A program made the translations under genes and the position numbers. A DNA stretch of 64,000 bases from JBFGFX01 sp965232455. GTDB lineage: Bacteria; Pseudomonadota; Gammaproteobacteria; Steroidobacterales; Woeseiaceae. Of this stretch, positions 28,729 to 36,964 are shown piece after piece (position 1 is the stretch's first letter; the number at the start of each line of letters is the position of its first letter). The DNA lies in the NCBI GenBank assembly GCA_965232455.1, contig OZ246981.1:3410001-3474000 (forward strand), read 5' to 3'. The notes below the pieces were generated by a model, which was not told the origin of the DNA, made no database searches, and was given only the letters and a program-made list of their open reading frames with translations.

Positions 28729-29586
28729 TCACCGCTCGGCAATGAACGCGTCGACCTGATGCCGCTGCGGTAACGACGGCTGCGCGCCCGCCGAGGTCGC
28801 CGCCAGTGCACCCGCGGCGCAGGCGAATCGGAGTGCCGTCTCGGGCGCCATACCCTCCACCAGCGCCACCGTCAGCGCGGCGGTAAACGCATCACCCGCA
28901 CCCGTGGTGTCCACGGCGTCCACCGACGGCGGTTTCGACCGCGCGATTTCCGTTCCGTCTCGCAGAAGCGTTGCGCCGGCGGCGCCCCGGGTAACCACCA
29001 GCAAGCCGTCGTGACCTGCAATCGAGTCCCCGTAATACGCAGCTTCCGTTTCGTTGACGACAATCAGATCCGCCCGCGCCAACAGCTCCGGTGGAACGGG
29101 CAACGCCGGCGCCAGATTCATGCACAGGAAACCGGCGAATCTCTCGGAGACGCTCTCCAGGGCGCTCAGCGGCACTTCCAGCTGGCAGATCAAGGCTTCC
29201 GCGGACGGCAGTTGCAGCGAATCGACGTTCAACGAACGGTTCGCACCGGGCGCCACGACAATTTGATTCTCGCCCGATGCCGACACCGCGATCAGCGCCG
29301 TTCCGGTTGGCCGATCCGCGGCGACCCTGCACGCAGCGAGGTTGACGCCTCCCTCTCTCAGCAGATGCAGCGCCTCGTCCGCAGCCGCATCGTCACCGAC
29401 GCAGGCGAGCAGCGTGACCGCCGCGCCCAGGCGCTGCGCCGCCAGCGCCTGGTTTGCGCCTTTTCCGCCTGGAAACCGCTGTAGGGTCGCGTCGGTGACC
29501 GTCTCGCCGGCGACGGGTAAGCGCTCGGCGTTGGCCACGATATCCAGATTGACCGAACCGACGACAAGAATGTGCGGCGCCGCCAT
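28729..29586 (-). CDS. rbsK: Ribokinase (PfkB-family sugar kinase)
   Basis: Phosphorylates ribose to ribose 5-phosphate. 285 residues with the PfkB signatures: N-terminal GSVNLDIV and GGKGANQALAAQRLGA, and the C-terminal ATP/anion-hole motif DTTGAGDAF with its catalytic aspartate. It follows the nucleoside hydrolase directly (stop codon then TTGAAGATG). I chose the ATG at 29586, with GGGTGA at good spacing, over the TTG at 29592. In this operon it would capture the free ribose released by the hydrolase. Deoxyribokinase activity is a possible alternative. Confidence 0.9.
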   Translation of the reverse strand: MAAPHILVVGSVNLDIVANAERLPVAGETVTDATLQRFPGGKGANQALAAQRLGAAVTLLACVGDDAAADEALHLLREGGVNLAACRVAADRPTGTALIAVSASGENQIVVAPGANRSLNVDSLQLPSAEALICQLEVPLSALESVSERFAGFLCMNLAPALPVPPELLARADLIVVNETEAAYYGDSIAGHDGLLVVTRGAAGATLLRDGTEIARSKPPSVDAVDTTGAGDAFTAALTVALVEGMAPETALRFACAAGALAATSAGAQPSLPQRHQVDAFIAER

Positions 29587-29592
29587 CTTCAA

Positions 29593-30537
29593 TCACCCAA
29601 ACCTGGCCAGCCGCTCGACCAACAGCGCATAAAAACCGTCCGCGTCGACGCCATGAATCCAGGTAACGTTCGCTGCACGTTTTGAGACGCCCCAGAAGTC
29701 GACGGCGGTGTGCCCCAACGTCAACTCGGACCCGGTCTCGACCGTGGCGCTGCAGGTTTTTCCCTCGAACAATCCCGGCTGGAGCAGGTAGGCGACGGTA
29801 CAAGGATCGTGAAGCGGCGCGCCGAGGATGCCGTACTTCGTCGTATCGTGCCGATTGAAAAAGCTGAGCATGCCGGCCGTCGCTTCCGCGGCGGGATTGT
29901 CCAGCGCCGCAATCGCCGCAATTCGCTCTTTGGTCGCCAGCACCTGGTGCGTGACGTCCAAACCCATCATGACAATCGGACGACCGCATTCGAGGACGAC
30001 ATGAGCGGCGTGCGGATCGACCAGGATGTTGAATTCCGCCGACGCCGAGTGATTCCCGGCCTCGCGCATGGCGCCACCCATCAATACGATTCGATGGACG
30101 CTGTCGAGTATCGCGGGGTCTTTGACAATCGCCATCGCGATGTTCGTCAGCGGACCGGTCGGCACGAGAGTGACCGAATGTTTCGCAGACGCCCTGAGCG
30201 TGTCAACGATGAAGTCCACGGCATGTTTGTCCTCCAACGGATGACGTGGCTCAACGATCGCCATGCCGTCGATTCCCGTGTCGCCGTGCACTTTCTCCGC
30301 GGTCAGCAGATCGCGCACCATCGGTCGCGGACAACCCGGATAAACCGGGACGTCGGTTCTGCCCGCGACGTCACACATCAGTCTTGCGTTTCGTTCCGTC
30401 AGCTCCAGCGGCACGTTACCCGCGACGGTCGTGACCCCGATCAAGTCGAGCTCATCCGGCGAGGACATCGCGAGAAGCAGGTTGATCGCGTCATCCTGTC
30501 CGGGATCGCAGTCGATGATGATTTTTTCCTTCGTCAT
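29593..30537 (-). CDS. Nucleoside hydrolase (IU-nucleoside hydrolase family)
   Basis: Hydrolyses the N-glycosidic bond of ribonucleosides, giving free base and ribose. The 314 residues fit the family. The calcium-binding N-terminal motif is IIDCDPGQDDAINLLLAM (D9, D11, D15, D16). VLMGGAMREAGNHSASAEFNILVDPHAA is the central substrate segment, and the C-terminal WIHGVDADGFYALL supplies the usual aspartate. Base preference (pyrimidine versus purine) cannot be read with confidence. Thirteen nt separate it from the CNT transporter upstream, and it abuts the ribokinase. Confidence 0.94.
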   Translation of the reverse strand: MTKEKIIIDCDPGQDDAINLLLAMSSPDELDLIGVTTVAGNVPLELTERNARLMCDVAGRTDVPVYPGCPRPMVRDLLTAEKVHGDTGIDGMAIVEPRHPLEDKHAVDFIVDTLRASAKHSVTLVPTGPLTNIAMAIVKDPAILDSVHRIVLMGGAMREAGNHSASAEFNILVDPHAAHVVLECGRPIVMMGLDVTHQVLATKERIAAIAALDNPAAEATAGMLSFFNRHDTTKYGILGAPLHDPCTVAYLLQPGLFEGKTCSATVETGSELTLGHTAVDFWGVSKRAANVTWIHGVDADGFYALLVERLARFG

Positions 30538-30550
30538 CGCTAAACGCTAT

Positions 30551-31774
30551 CTAGACGGTTAACAAAAGTCCCGCCAACGTGGCGCTCATCAGGTTCGACA
30601 GCGACCCCGCCGCAACCGCCCTGACGCCGAAACGCGCGATCAGCTCTTTCTTTTCCGGCACCAGACTGCCGAGGCCGCCGAGTAGAATCGCGATCGACGA
30701 CAGGTTCGCAAACCCGCACAAGGAGAACGTGACGATCGCCTTGGTGCGCTCGCTCATACCGGCCAGGTATTCGTCCAGATGGCTGTACGCCACGAATTCA
30801 TTGAGAATCACCTTCTCACCGAACAGCGCACCGGCCGCCTGCGCCTCGGCCCAGGGAACACTCACCAAATACATGAGGGGCGCGAAGAGCCAGCCCAGCA
30901 TTTTCTGCAGCGTAAGATCCTCGATACCCACGAGGCCCGCTATGCCGCCGACAACGCCGTTGAACAAGGCGATCAGCGCAACAAACGCCACCAACATCGC
31001 ACCGATGTTCACCGCCAGCTTCACACCGTCGCTGGCGCCGACCGCCGCGGCCAGGAACACGTTCTCGTGCGGGCTTCTGCCCATCTTGAGATGAGAATCG
31101 TCCTCCGCCGCAGACTCGGAGTCTTCGTCCGGCATGATTATCTTGGCCATCAGCAGCCCGCCCGGCGCCGCCATGAAACTGGCGGCGAGCAGGTAGCGCA
31201 GCTCCGCGCCCATTTGCGAATAGGCGAGCAGGACCGTACCCGCCACGGACGCCAGACCCGAAACCATTACGGCGAACATTTGCGCATCGGTCAGCTTGGA
31301 CAGATAGGGTCGTACGACGAGGGGCGCCTCGGTCTGGCCGATAAAAATGTTGGCGGCGGCATTCATCGACTCGACGGCTTTCGTGCCGATCACCCAACGC
31401 AGGCCGCCGCCAATCAGCTTGACGACAATCTGCATGATGCGGACGTGGTAGAGCACGGACATCAGCGCGGAAAAGAATATGATGATCGGCAGGACGTTGA
31501 TTGCGAAGCTGGCAACCGACGATTCGGTCGCCAGGCCGCCGAATATGAACTCGATGCCTTCACGTGAATACCCCATGACGTGCTGCACGCCCCGGCTCAT
31601 CGCTTCGATGATCCTTTGGCCGAGATTCGAGTAAATCACGAACACCGCAACCAGGGCCTGTAGCGCAAACGCGGCGCCGACGATTCGCAGATTGATGGCT
31701 TTGCGATTAGTGGAGATGAGAAGCGCTATGCCCAGTATGGCCGCTATGCCCAACAGCCCGACAAGTCTATCCAC
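30551..31774 (-). CDS. nupC: Concentrative nucleoside transporter (NupC/CNT family)
   Basis: A 407-residue inner-membrane importer of nucleosides with Na+ or H+. It carries CNT motifs GYSREGIEFIFGGL, the GQTEAPLVVRPYL loop and NEFVAYSHL plus CGFANLSSIAILLGGLGSL, which form the substrate and sodium sites, and about ten hydrophobic segments. It begins with GTG, with GGGGAC seven bases before; no better ATG exists nearby. Second gene of the deoA-nupC-hydrolase-ribokinase group, 130 nt after deoA. Confidence 0.94.
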   Translation of the reverse strand: MDRLVGLLGIAAILGIALLISTNRKAINLRIVGAAFALQALVAVFVIYSNLGQRIIEAMSRGVQHVMGYSREGIEFIFGGLATESSVASFAINVLPIIIFFSALMSVLYHVRIMQIVVKLIGGGLRWVIGTKAVESMNAAANIFIGQTEAPLVVRPYLSKLTDAQMFAVMVSGLASVAGTVLLAYSQMGAELRYLLAASFMAAPGGLLMAKIIMPDEDSESAAEDDSHLKMGRSPHENVFLAAAVGASDGVKLAVNIGAMLVAFVALIALFNGVVGGIAGLVGIEDLTLQKMLGWLFAPLMYLVSVPWAEAQAAGALFGEKVILNEFVAYSHLDEYLAGMSERTKAIVTFSLCGFANLSSIAILLGGLGSLVPEKKELIARFGVRAVAAGSLSNLMSATLAGLLLTV

Positions 31775-31904
31775 TATGGTGTCCCCCGATGGCGCGATGC
31801 GTTGTTCTTATTCGCGCCTGTGAACGAAGTGAGCGCGTGTCGACCCGGAGATTCCAAGGTCCGTTAACAGTGTCTAGGATACCGGAAAATATGGGATTTT
31901 CACC

Positions 31905-33227
31905 TTATTCGGCATCCAGCGTCGCGTAAATCACGGGCCGTTCCGGCGGCGATTCCCGCCCCAGCCGACAGGCCTCGCGCAGCATCGTCGCCGCGATCTC
32001 GGCGGTCCGCTCGTCGGCCGCATGCACCGTTGCCAACGGCGTGTCCCGGCCGATGCTCGACCCGATCGGCGCGACGTCGACGAAACCCACCGACAGATCC
32101 AGCTCATCGTCGACTTTGCGGCGACCGCCCCCAAGCTCGATGATCGCATTGCCGAATCGGCGTCCGTCAACGTGCACGAGAACGCCGTCGCCGTCGGCGA
32201 AAACGGGTTTTTGGACTGCGGCGGCCGGGAGGTACCGGTCACAGTTCTCGACAAAATCACCGGGACCGCCAAGGGCCGCAACCATTTGTCCGAAAATCTC
32301 GGCGGCCCGGCCCGAGTTCACCGCTTCGTCCGCGCGCTCCTTGCCGCGCTGACGGTCGGTCTCGATTCCGCCAATCAACAGCATTTCTGCGACGAGGCCC
32401 AAAGTCACCTCGTCGAGTCTCGCCTCTCGAGTCTCGCCGGTGAGGTAGTGAACGGACTCTCGCACTTCGACGGCGTTGCCCGCCGTCAGTCCCAGGTTTT
32501 CGTTCATGTCGGTGATCAGCGCATGGGTTTTCAGTCCGGATGCGCCGCCTGTGCCGATGATGCTGGTTGCCAGCGTTTTGGCCTCCTCGACCGTGGACAT
32601 GAACGCGCCGGTGCCGAACTTGACGTCCATCACCAGTCCGTCCAGACCCGCTGACATCTTCTTCGACAGGATCGACGCGGTTATCAGCGGTACCGACTCG
32701 ACCGTCGCCGTAATGTCCCGGATCGAATACAGCCGGCGATCGGCCGGCGCCAGATCGCTGGTTTGCCCGATGATTGCGCAACCGACGTCCTTGACGACTT
32801 TTCGGAACAGCGCAGGCTCCGGTGTTGCGTCGTAACCGGGGATCGCGCCGATCTTGTCGAGCGTGCCGCCGCCGTGACCAAGCCCCCTGCCCGAAATCAT
32901 CGGCACGTAACAGCCGCAGGCGGCCGCGATCGGCGCAAGCAGAAAACTCACTTTGTCACCGATGCCGCCGGTCGAGTGTTTGTCGATTACCGGGCCGCCG
33001 AGGTCCTCGCCGCTCCACTCCAGCATCAATCCCGACGCCGCCATCAGCCGCGTCAGCGTGCCCGCTTCCGCAAACGTCATTGAATTCAGGAACACGGCCA
33101 TGGCGAGTGCGGACACCTGTTCCGCAGGAATACTGCCGTCCGACAACCCGTTGACAAAAAACGCGATTTCATCATCGGACAGCGCATGACCGTCGCGCTT
33201 CCTGCGAATGACATCAACGAATAACAT
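31905..33227 (-). CDS. deoA: Thymidine phosphorylase DeoA
   Basis: Phosphorolyses thymidine and deoxyuridine to thymine/uracil and deoxyribose 1-phosphate. 440 residues, normal for the dimeric enzyme. The phosphate- and base-binding signature runs KHSTGGIGDKVS at 83-94, with SGRGLGHGGGTLDK and SIRDITATVESVPLITASILSKK also conserved. AGAGAG precedes the ATG. It heads the nucleoside operon or follows the dioxygenase gene, whose stop is 36 nt upstream. Thymine made here can enter the preTA/dihydropyrimidinase pathway encoded at 12.6-19.2 kb. Confidence 0.96.
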   Translation of the reverse strand: MLFVDVIRRKRDGHALSDDEIAFFVNGLSDGSIPAEQVSALAMAVFLNSMTFAEAGTLTRLMAASGLMLEWSGEDLGGPVIDKHSTGGIGDKVSFLLAPIAAACGCYVPMISGRGLGHGGGTLDKIGAIPGYDATPEPALFRKVVKDVGCAIIGQTSDLAPADRRLYSIRDITATVESVPLITASILSKKMSAGLDGLVMDVKFGTGAFMSTVEEAKTLATSIIGTGGASGLKTHALITDMNENLGLTAGNAVEVRESVHYLTGETREARLDEVTLGLVAEMLLIGGIETDRQRGKERADEAVNSGRAAEIFGQMVAALGGPGDFVENCDRYLPAAAVQKPVFADGDGVLVHVDGRRFGNAIIELGGGRRKVDDELDLSVGFVDVAPIGSSIGRDTPLATVHAADERTAEIAATMLREACRLGRESPPERPVIYATLDAE

Positions 33228-33263
33228 AGCGTCTCTCTTCGGTCCGGGGCGATAACAAAGGCG

Positions 33264-34166
33264 CTAGGCGTCCAGTCCGCGAAGCGGCAGATCGGGGCTG
33301 CGCTGCAACCAGTTTTCGGCGGGATAACGACACTCGCTGTCGATCACGTGCAGCGTGTAGGCATGCCGCGAATTTTCCGACCGGTTGGCTGCGCTCATGT
33401 GCGGCGTTCTGCCGTCGAAGACTACCAGCGTTCCCGCACGCGCCTCGGCGGGCCGCGTCAGATGCTCCGGCCACGGTGTGTCGTCGAGCACCTCGGTCCT
33501 CAGAGTGTATTCCCCGCTTCGATAGTTGCGTTGCTTCAACGGCCCGCGATGCTGGCCGGGAATGAAGCACATACAGCCGTTTTCGATCGTCGCGTCCTCC
33601 AGTGCAAACCAGAATCCCGTGCAGGACTCGGGCTCGGTGTAAATGTAAGTCGAATCCTGGTGGCAGACGACTTCCCCGCCGATGCGCGGCGGCTTGAAAA
33701 TGTACATCGACTGGATGATGACCGGATTCCTTTTGCCCAATCGCCTGGCAATTTCGGCGAGACTGGGAGACCGGGAAAAACGGTCGAACACCGGGTCGAG
33801 GTCGTGCATCGCATGCCCCATTTTGTTGAGGTAGTTCTCCTTCGGGCCGCGCAGTTTGCCCGATGCGTCAAACGCATCGGTCTCCAGGAAGAAGCGGATC
33901 TTGTCGCCGGACTCTATGAAATACCGGTCGTCGAGCTGCTCCTCCGCCGTCGTGGAGAACACGCTGCCTGCATTCCCGGGATCAAACTCGTCAACGAGTT
34001 CGAGCGCCCGGGCTCGCAGCGCCTGACAGGCCTCCAGCGACGCGAAATCCTCCAGTATCAGCACCCCTGCCTTGCGATAGGCGTCGATCATGGCCGCATC
34101 GAGCCGGCCGTTTACGGGCGCCTTGAACGATGGAAGCTGCCCGGCTTGTGCAATTTGCGATGCCAT
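33264..34166 (-). CDS. Phytanoyl-CoA dioxygenase (PhyH) family protein
   Basis: A 300-residue non-heme Fe(II)/2-oxoglutarate oxygenase. The iron triad is H169 and D171 (VVCHQDST) with H256 (TPHMSAANR), and R267 should bind the 2-oxoglutarate carboxylate. ENGCMCFIPGQHRG is the usual PhyH segment. I chose the ATG at 34166, preceded by GAGGTG, over an upstream one at 34277. The substrate is unknown; phytanoyl-CoA itself is unlikely, since bacterial members hydroxylate varied small molecules. It is divergent from a TonB-dependent receptor and 36 nt upstream of deoA on the same strand. Confidence 0.88.
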   Translation of the reverse strand: MASQIAQAGQLPSFKAPVNGRLDAAMIDAYRKAGVLILEDFASLEACQALRARALELVDEFDPGNAGSVFSTTAEEQLDDRYFIESGDKIRFFLETDAFDASGKLRGPKENYLNKMGHAMHDLDPVFDRFSRSPSLAEIARRLGKRNPVIIQSMYIFKPPRIGGEVVCHQDSTYIYTEPESCTGFWFALEDATIENGCMCFIPGQHRGPLKQRNYRSGEYTLRTEVLDDTPWPEHLTRPAEARAGTLVVFDGRTPHMSAANRSENSRHAYTLHVIDSECRYPAENWLQRSPDLPLRGLDA

Positions 34167-34523
34167 TGTTTTCACCTCGACGGCGCGCTGGGGCCGCGGT
34201 ACGGCGACCCACCGCCGTGCCAGCACGATACTAGCAGCCAACCCCCGACGCCACATCCTGTATCTTTTTGGCAACAATTGTTCGGCGCATGTTACCGGCC
34301 CTCCGAAGCCGTCTGAACGTCACGCTGCGGTCGTCGACCATCTATGTTACCTGTTGATTAACAAAGAATATTTCTTGTCAGCGGCCAAATGGGATAGAAC
34401 TTCGCCGGTATTATTATGTCAGCAAGGAGTATACTTCCAGCAGGCAAGTCTTTCTGGCGCTGCGTGAATACAACAGCAAGCGCGCTGAAAAACAACATCA
34501 ACAACGCTATTCGGAGGGAATTC
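34167..34523. other. Divergent intergenic region, 357 nt
   Basis: Separates the dioxygenase gene (minus) from the receptor gene (plus), so it should hold both promoters. It is visibly more AT-rich than its surroundings at 34340-34430 (for example TTGATTAACAAAGAATATTTC and GTATTATTATG), but I cannot fix a -35/-10 pair. No gene is supported. Confidence 0.55.
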
Positions 34524-36794
34524 ATGGAATTCGAGAGCAGAACCGCAGTACCGGCAGGAGCCGTGTTGGGGGGACTCGCAGCGAGTTTGTTGCTGCTCCC
34601 GCACACCGGTTACGCGCAGTCCGAAGACGACACGAACGACCTCGGCGCCAGTTTGTTCGAGGAAATCATCGTAACGGCGCGGCGCCGTGAGGAGACGTTG
34701 TATGAAACTCCCGCGGCGGTGACCGCAATTGGCGGCGAAGCCATCGCCAGCCTCAATATCAGCAACCTCGATGACGTCGGCAAATACGTGCCAAATCTCA
34801 CCATTTCCCGTTACGGCGTCGGCAACACCGCTCAGGCGGCGGTGTTCATCCGCGGTATCGGTTTGCAGGATCACATCATCACCACGGACCCCGGCGTCGG
34901 CGTTTACCTGGACGGCGTTTATCTCGGACGCCAGATGGGCTCGAACCTGTCGCTGAACAACATCGAACGGGTCGAAGTCCTTCGCGGACCGCAGGGCACG
35001 CTCTACGGCAGAAACACGTTGGGTGGCGCGGTCAACATCATCACCAAGAAGCCGGGCTCCGAGGAAGCGTACGAGGCGAGCCTCAAAGCCGGAACGCGCG
35101 GCCGGGCCGGCGTCGACGTGTATGCCAACTTTCCGATGGCCGACAATTTCGGCGTGGCGTTCAGCGGTGGTTTCACACGCCGTGACGGGGTCGGTAAAGC
35201 GCTGCTGCTGGATAACCCCGAAGCCGAAATCGGCGAAATCCTTTCGTTCAACGGCCGCATTACGGCCAACTGGGATGTAACCGAGCGGTTTTCACTGCTG
35301 TTCTCCGTCGACGGCACGCAGTCGGAAAACGGCCAGAGCCCGTACGAAATCGACTTCAACCCATTGACCCCGACCCCGCCGCCGGACACGGGCGGCTGCT
35401 GCAACGGCGATTTCGCCTTTTTGGAACCGAGCCTGGTTGCGCCGAACCGCGACGACTCGTTTACGACGGTCGCGGGACTCGAATCCACGTCCGACGAAGC
35501 GCTCGGCGTCGCGATCACGGCGGACTACGAGATCTCCGATGAGCTGGCGGCCAAGTTCATCGCAAGCTACCGGTCGTCCGAGTACACCGGCGGGCTCGAC
35601 GACGACGAGTCGACCCTGAATCTTTCGGAGTTCCCCGAAGCCGGAGAGGCGGACCAGACCTCGCTGGAGTTTCAACTCAACGGGCAGTTCGGCGCGCTCG
35701 ATTTCGTCAGCGGCCTGTACTACTTCGAGGAAGAAGGCTCCACCGAGTCGGGTCCCTGGACTTTTTCACCGTTCAACATGCCCGGCGGCCTCGACAATTT
35801 CGGCGTGCCCACGGGCTTCGGCGACTTCGGCTTTTTCGACTTGCAGCAAGAGACGGAGAGCACGGCCGTGTATGCGAACGGCAGCTTCGCCTTCTCGGAC
35901 CGGTTCTCGGTAGGCGCCGGCGCGCGCTACTCGAGAGACGAAAAAGACGCGAACGCCATCTTCCCGACGTTTCCCGAGCGCAAGTTCTTGAGCGACAGTT
36001 GGGACGCGTTCACGTGGGACCTGAACGCCAGTTTTGCGCTGCGCGATGGACTCAACGTTTACGGCCAGATCCAAAAAGGTTATCAGACGGGCGGATATCC
36101 ACCGCGACCCTTTGGCGGACCCGATCAATTCGAGCCGTTCGACGAAACAGAAGCGCTCAACTTCGAGCTTGGCCTGAAGGGCACCGTCAACGAGTACATC
36201 ACGTTGCTGGTCGCGGCGTTCTACACGGAATACGACGATCTCGCGTTGCCGTTCTCGGACACGCTCGCCGGGGGCGGGTTTGTGACGATCGTCGCCAACG
36301 CCGGTGAATCCCGGTCCACCGGCCTCGAAGTCGAAGGCGTGATTTCGCCGACGGACAGCTTGAATATCAATTTTTCGGTCGGTTTCCTCGACGCCGAGAT
36401 CACGAGAGTGGACCCCGGCACCATTGGCGTCGCCAAGGGCGACGCTCCCGCGCTTACGCCGGACCTGACCTTCTCTGTCGCACCGCAATGGTTTTTCCTG
36501 CTCGACAGCGGTGCGTCTGTCACCGCGCAGGTCGACTACTCGTTCCGCGACGACATGTTTGGGCAATCGATCAACAACCGGGCGGAGCAGCTCGACTCTC
36601 GCGGCCTGCTCGGTTTCTCCGTTGACTACACGTCATCCGACCAGAGCTGGACGCTCGGCGTCTACGGCGAAAACGTCACCAACGAGGTGTATGACCAGGG
36701 TCGCCTTGCACAAAACGGCTATGTCGGCGTCGTTTTGAGCAATGACCGCAGCGAATTCGGCCTGCGTCTGACGAAGCGCTTCGCCGGTTTCTGA
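34524..36794 (+). CDS. TonB-dependent outer-membrane receptor
   Basis: A 756-residue receptor. The signal peptide (1-31) ends near HTGYAQ, the TonB-box-like EEIIVTA follows at about 46-52, and the plug has IERVEVLRGPQGTLYGRNTLGGAVNIITKKPG, followed by the barrel ending LRLTKRFAGF with the terminal aromatic. The ATG at 34524 has CGGAGGG in front; the longer frame from 34416 would push the signal peptide inward. Divergent from a PhyH-type dioxygenase and followed after 170 nt by a lipoprotein deaminase, so these may process one imported compound. The substrate is not assignable. Confidence 0.93.
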   Translation: MEFESRTAVPAGAVLGGLAASLLLLPHTGYAQSEDDTNDLGASLFEEIIVTARRREETLYETPAAVTAIGGEAIASLNISNLDDVGKYVPNLTISRYGVGNTAQAAVFIRGIGLQDHIITTDPGVGVYLDGVYLGRQMGSNLSLNNIERVEVLRGPQGTLYGRNTLGGAVNIITKKPGSEEAYEASLKAGTRGRAGVDVYANFPMADNFGVAFSGGFTRRDGVGKALLLDNPEAEIGEILSFNGRITANWDVTERFSLLFSVDGTQSENGQSPYEIDFNPLTPTPPPDTGGCCNGDFAFLEPSLVAPNRDDSFTTVAGLESTSDEALGVAITADYEISDELAAKFIASYRSSEYTGGLDDDESTLNLSEFPEAGEADQTSLEFQLNGQFGALDFVSGLYYFEEEGSTESGPWTFSPFNMPGGLDNFGVPTGFGDFGFFDLQQETESTAVYANGSFAFSDRFSVGAGARYSRDEKDANAIFPTFPERKFLSDSWDAFTWDLNASFALRDGLNVYGQIQKGYQTGGYPPRPFGGPDQFEPFDETEALNFELGLKGTVNEYITLLVAAFYTEYDDLALPFSDTLAGGGFVTIVANAGESRSTGLEVEGVISPTDSLNINFSVGFLDAEITRVDPGTIGVAKGDAPALTPDLTFSVAPQWFFLLDSGASVTAQVDYSFRDDMFGQSINNRAEQLDSRGLLGFSVDYTSSDQSWTLGVYGENVTNEVYDQGRLAQNGYVGVVLSNDRSEFGLRLTKRFAGF

Positions 36795-36795
36795 C

Positions 36796-36881
36796 GCCGA
36801 TCCGCGATCTCGATCGGCGAAAACCCACGCTGGATACCCGGCGCGGCGCCGGAAGGGCGGTCATCCGACTGCCCTTCCGGC
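36796..36881 (+). terminator. Two consecutive hairpins after the receptor gene
   Basis: The first hairpin is GCCGATC/GATCGGC (36796-36802 with 36812-36818), followed by GAAAA. The second is a perfect 11-bp stem GCCGGAAGGGC/GCCCTTCCGGC (36848-36858 with 36871-36881) with a 12-nt loop. Neither has a T-run, so they may be weak terminators or RNA-stabilising structures. Confidence 0.45.
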
Positions 36882-36964
36882 ACGCGGGTACGGCATGCCG
36901 AACAATGCTGCTGGCCGACGGACGGTCAGGGTAAAATGCGGCAGCCCGCTCCCAGAGCCCACGG

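Noticed and set aside
34358..34606. 82-codon minus-strand frame overlapping the receptor start
   Set aside because: Overlaps the strongly supported receptor start and shows no domain.
36796..36881. Consecutive hairpins considered as a riboswitch or small RNA
   Set aside because: They follow a stop codon and lie 84 nt before the next gene without any aptamer-like conserved core; terminator or stabiliser is simpler.
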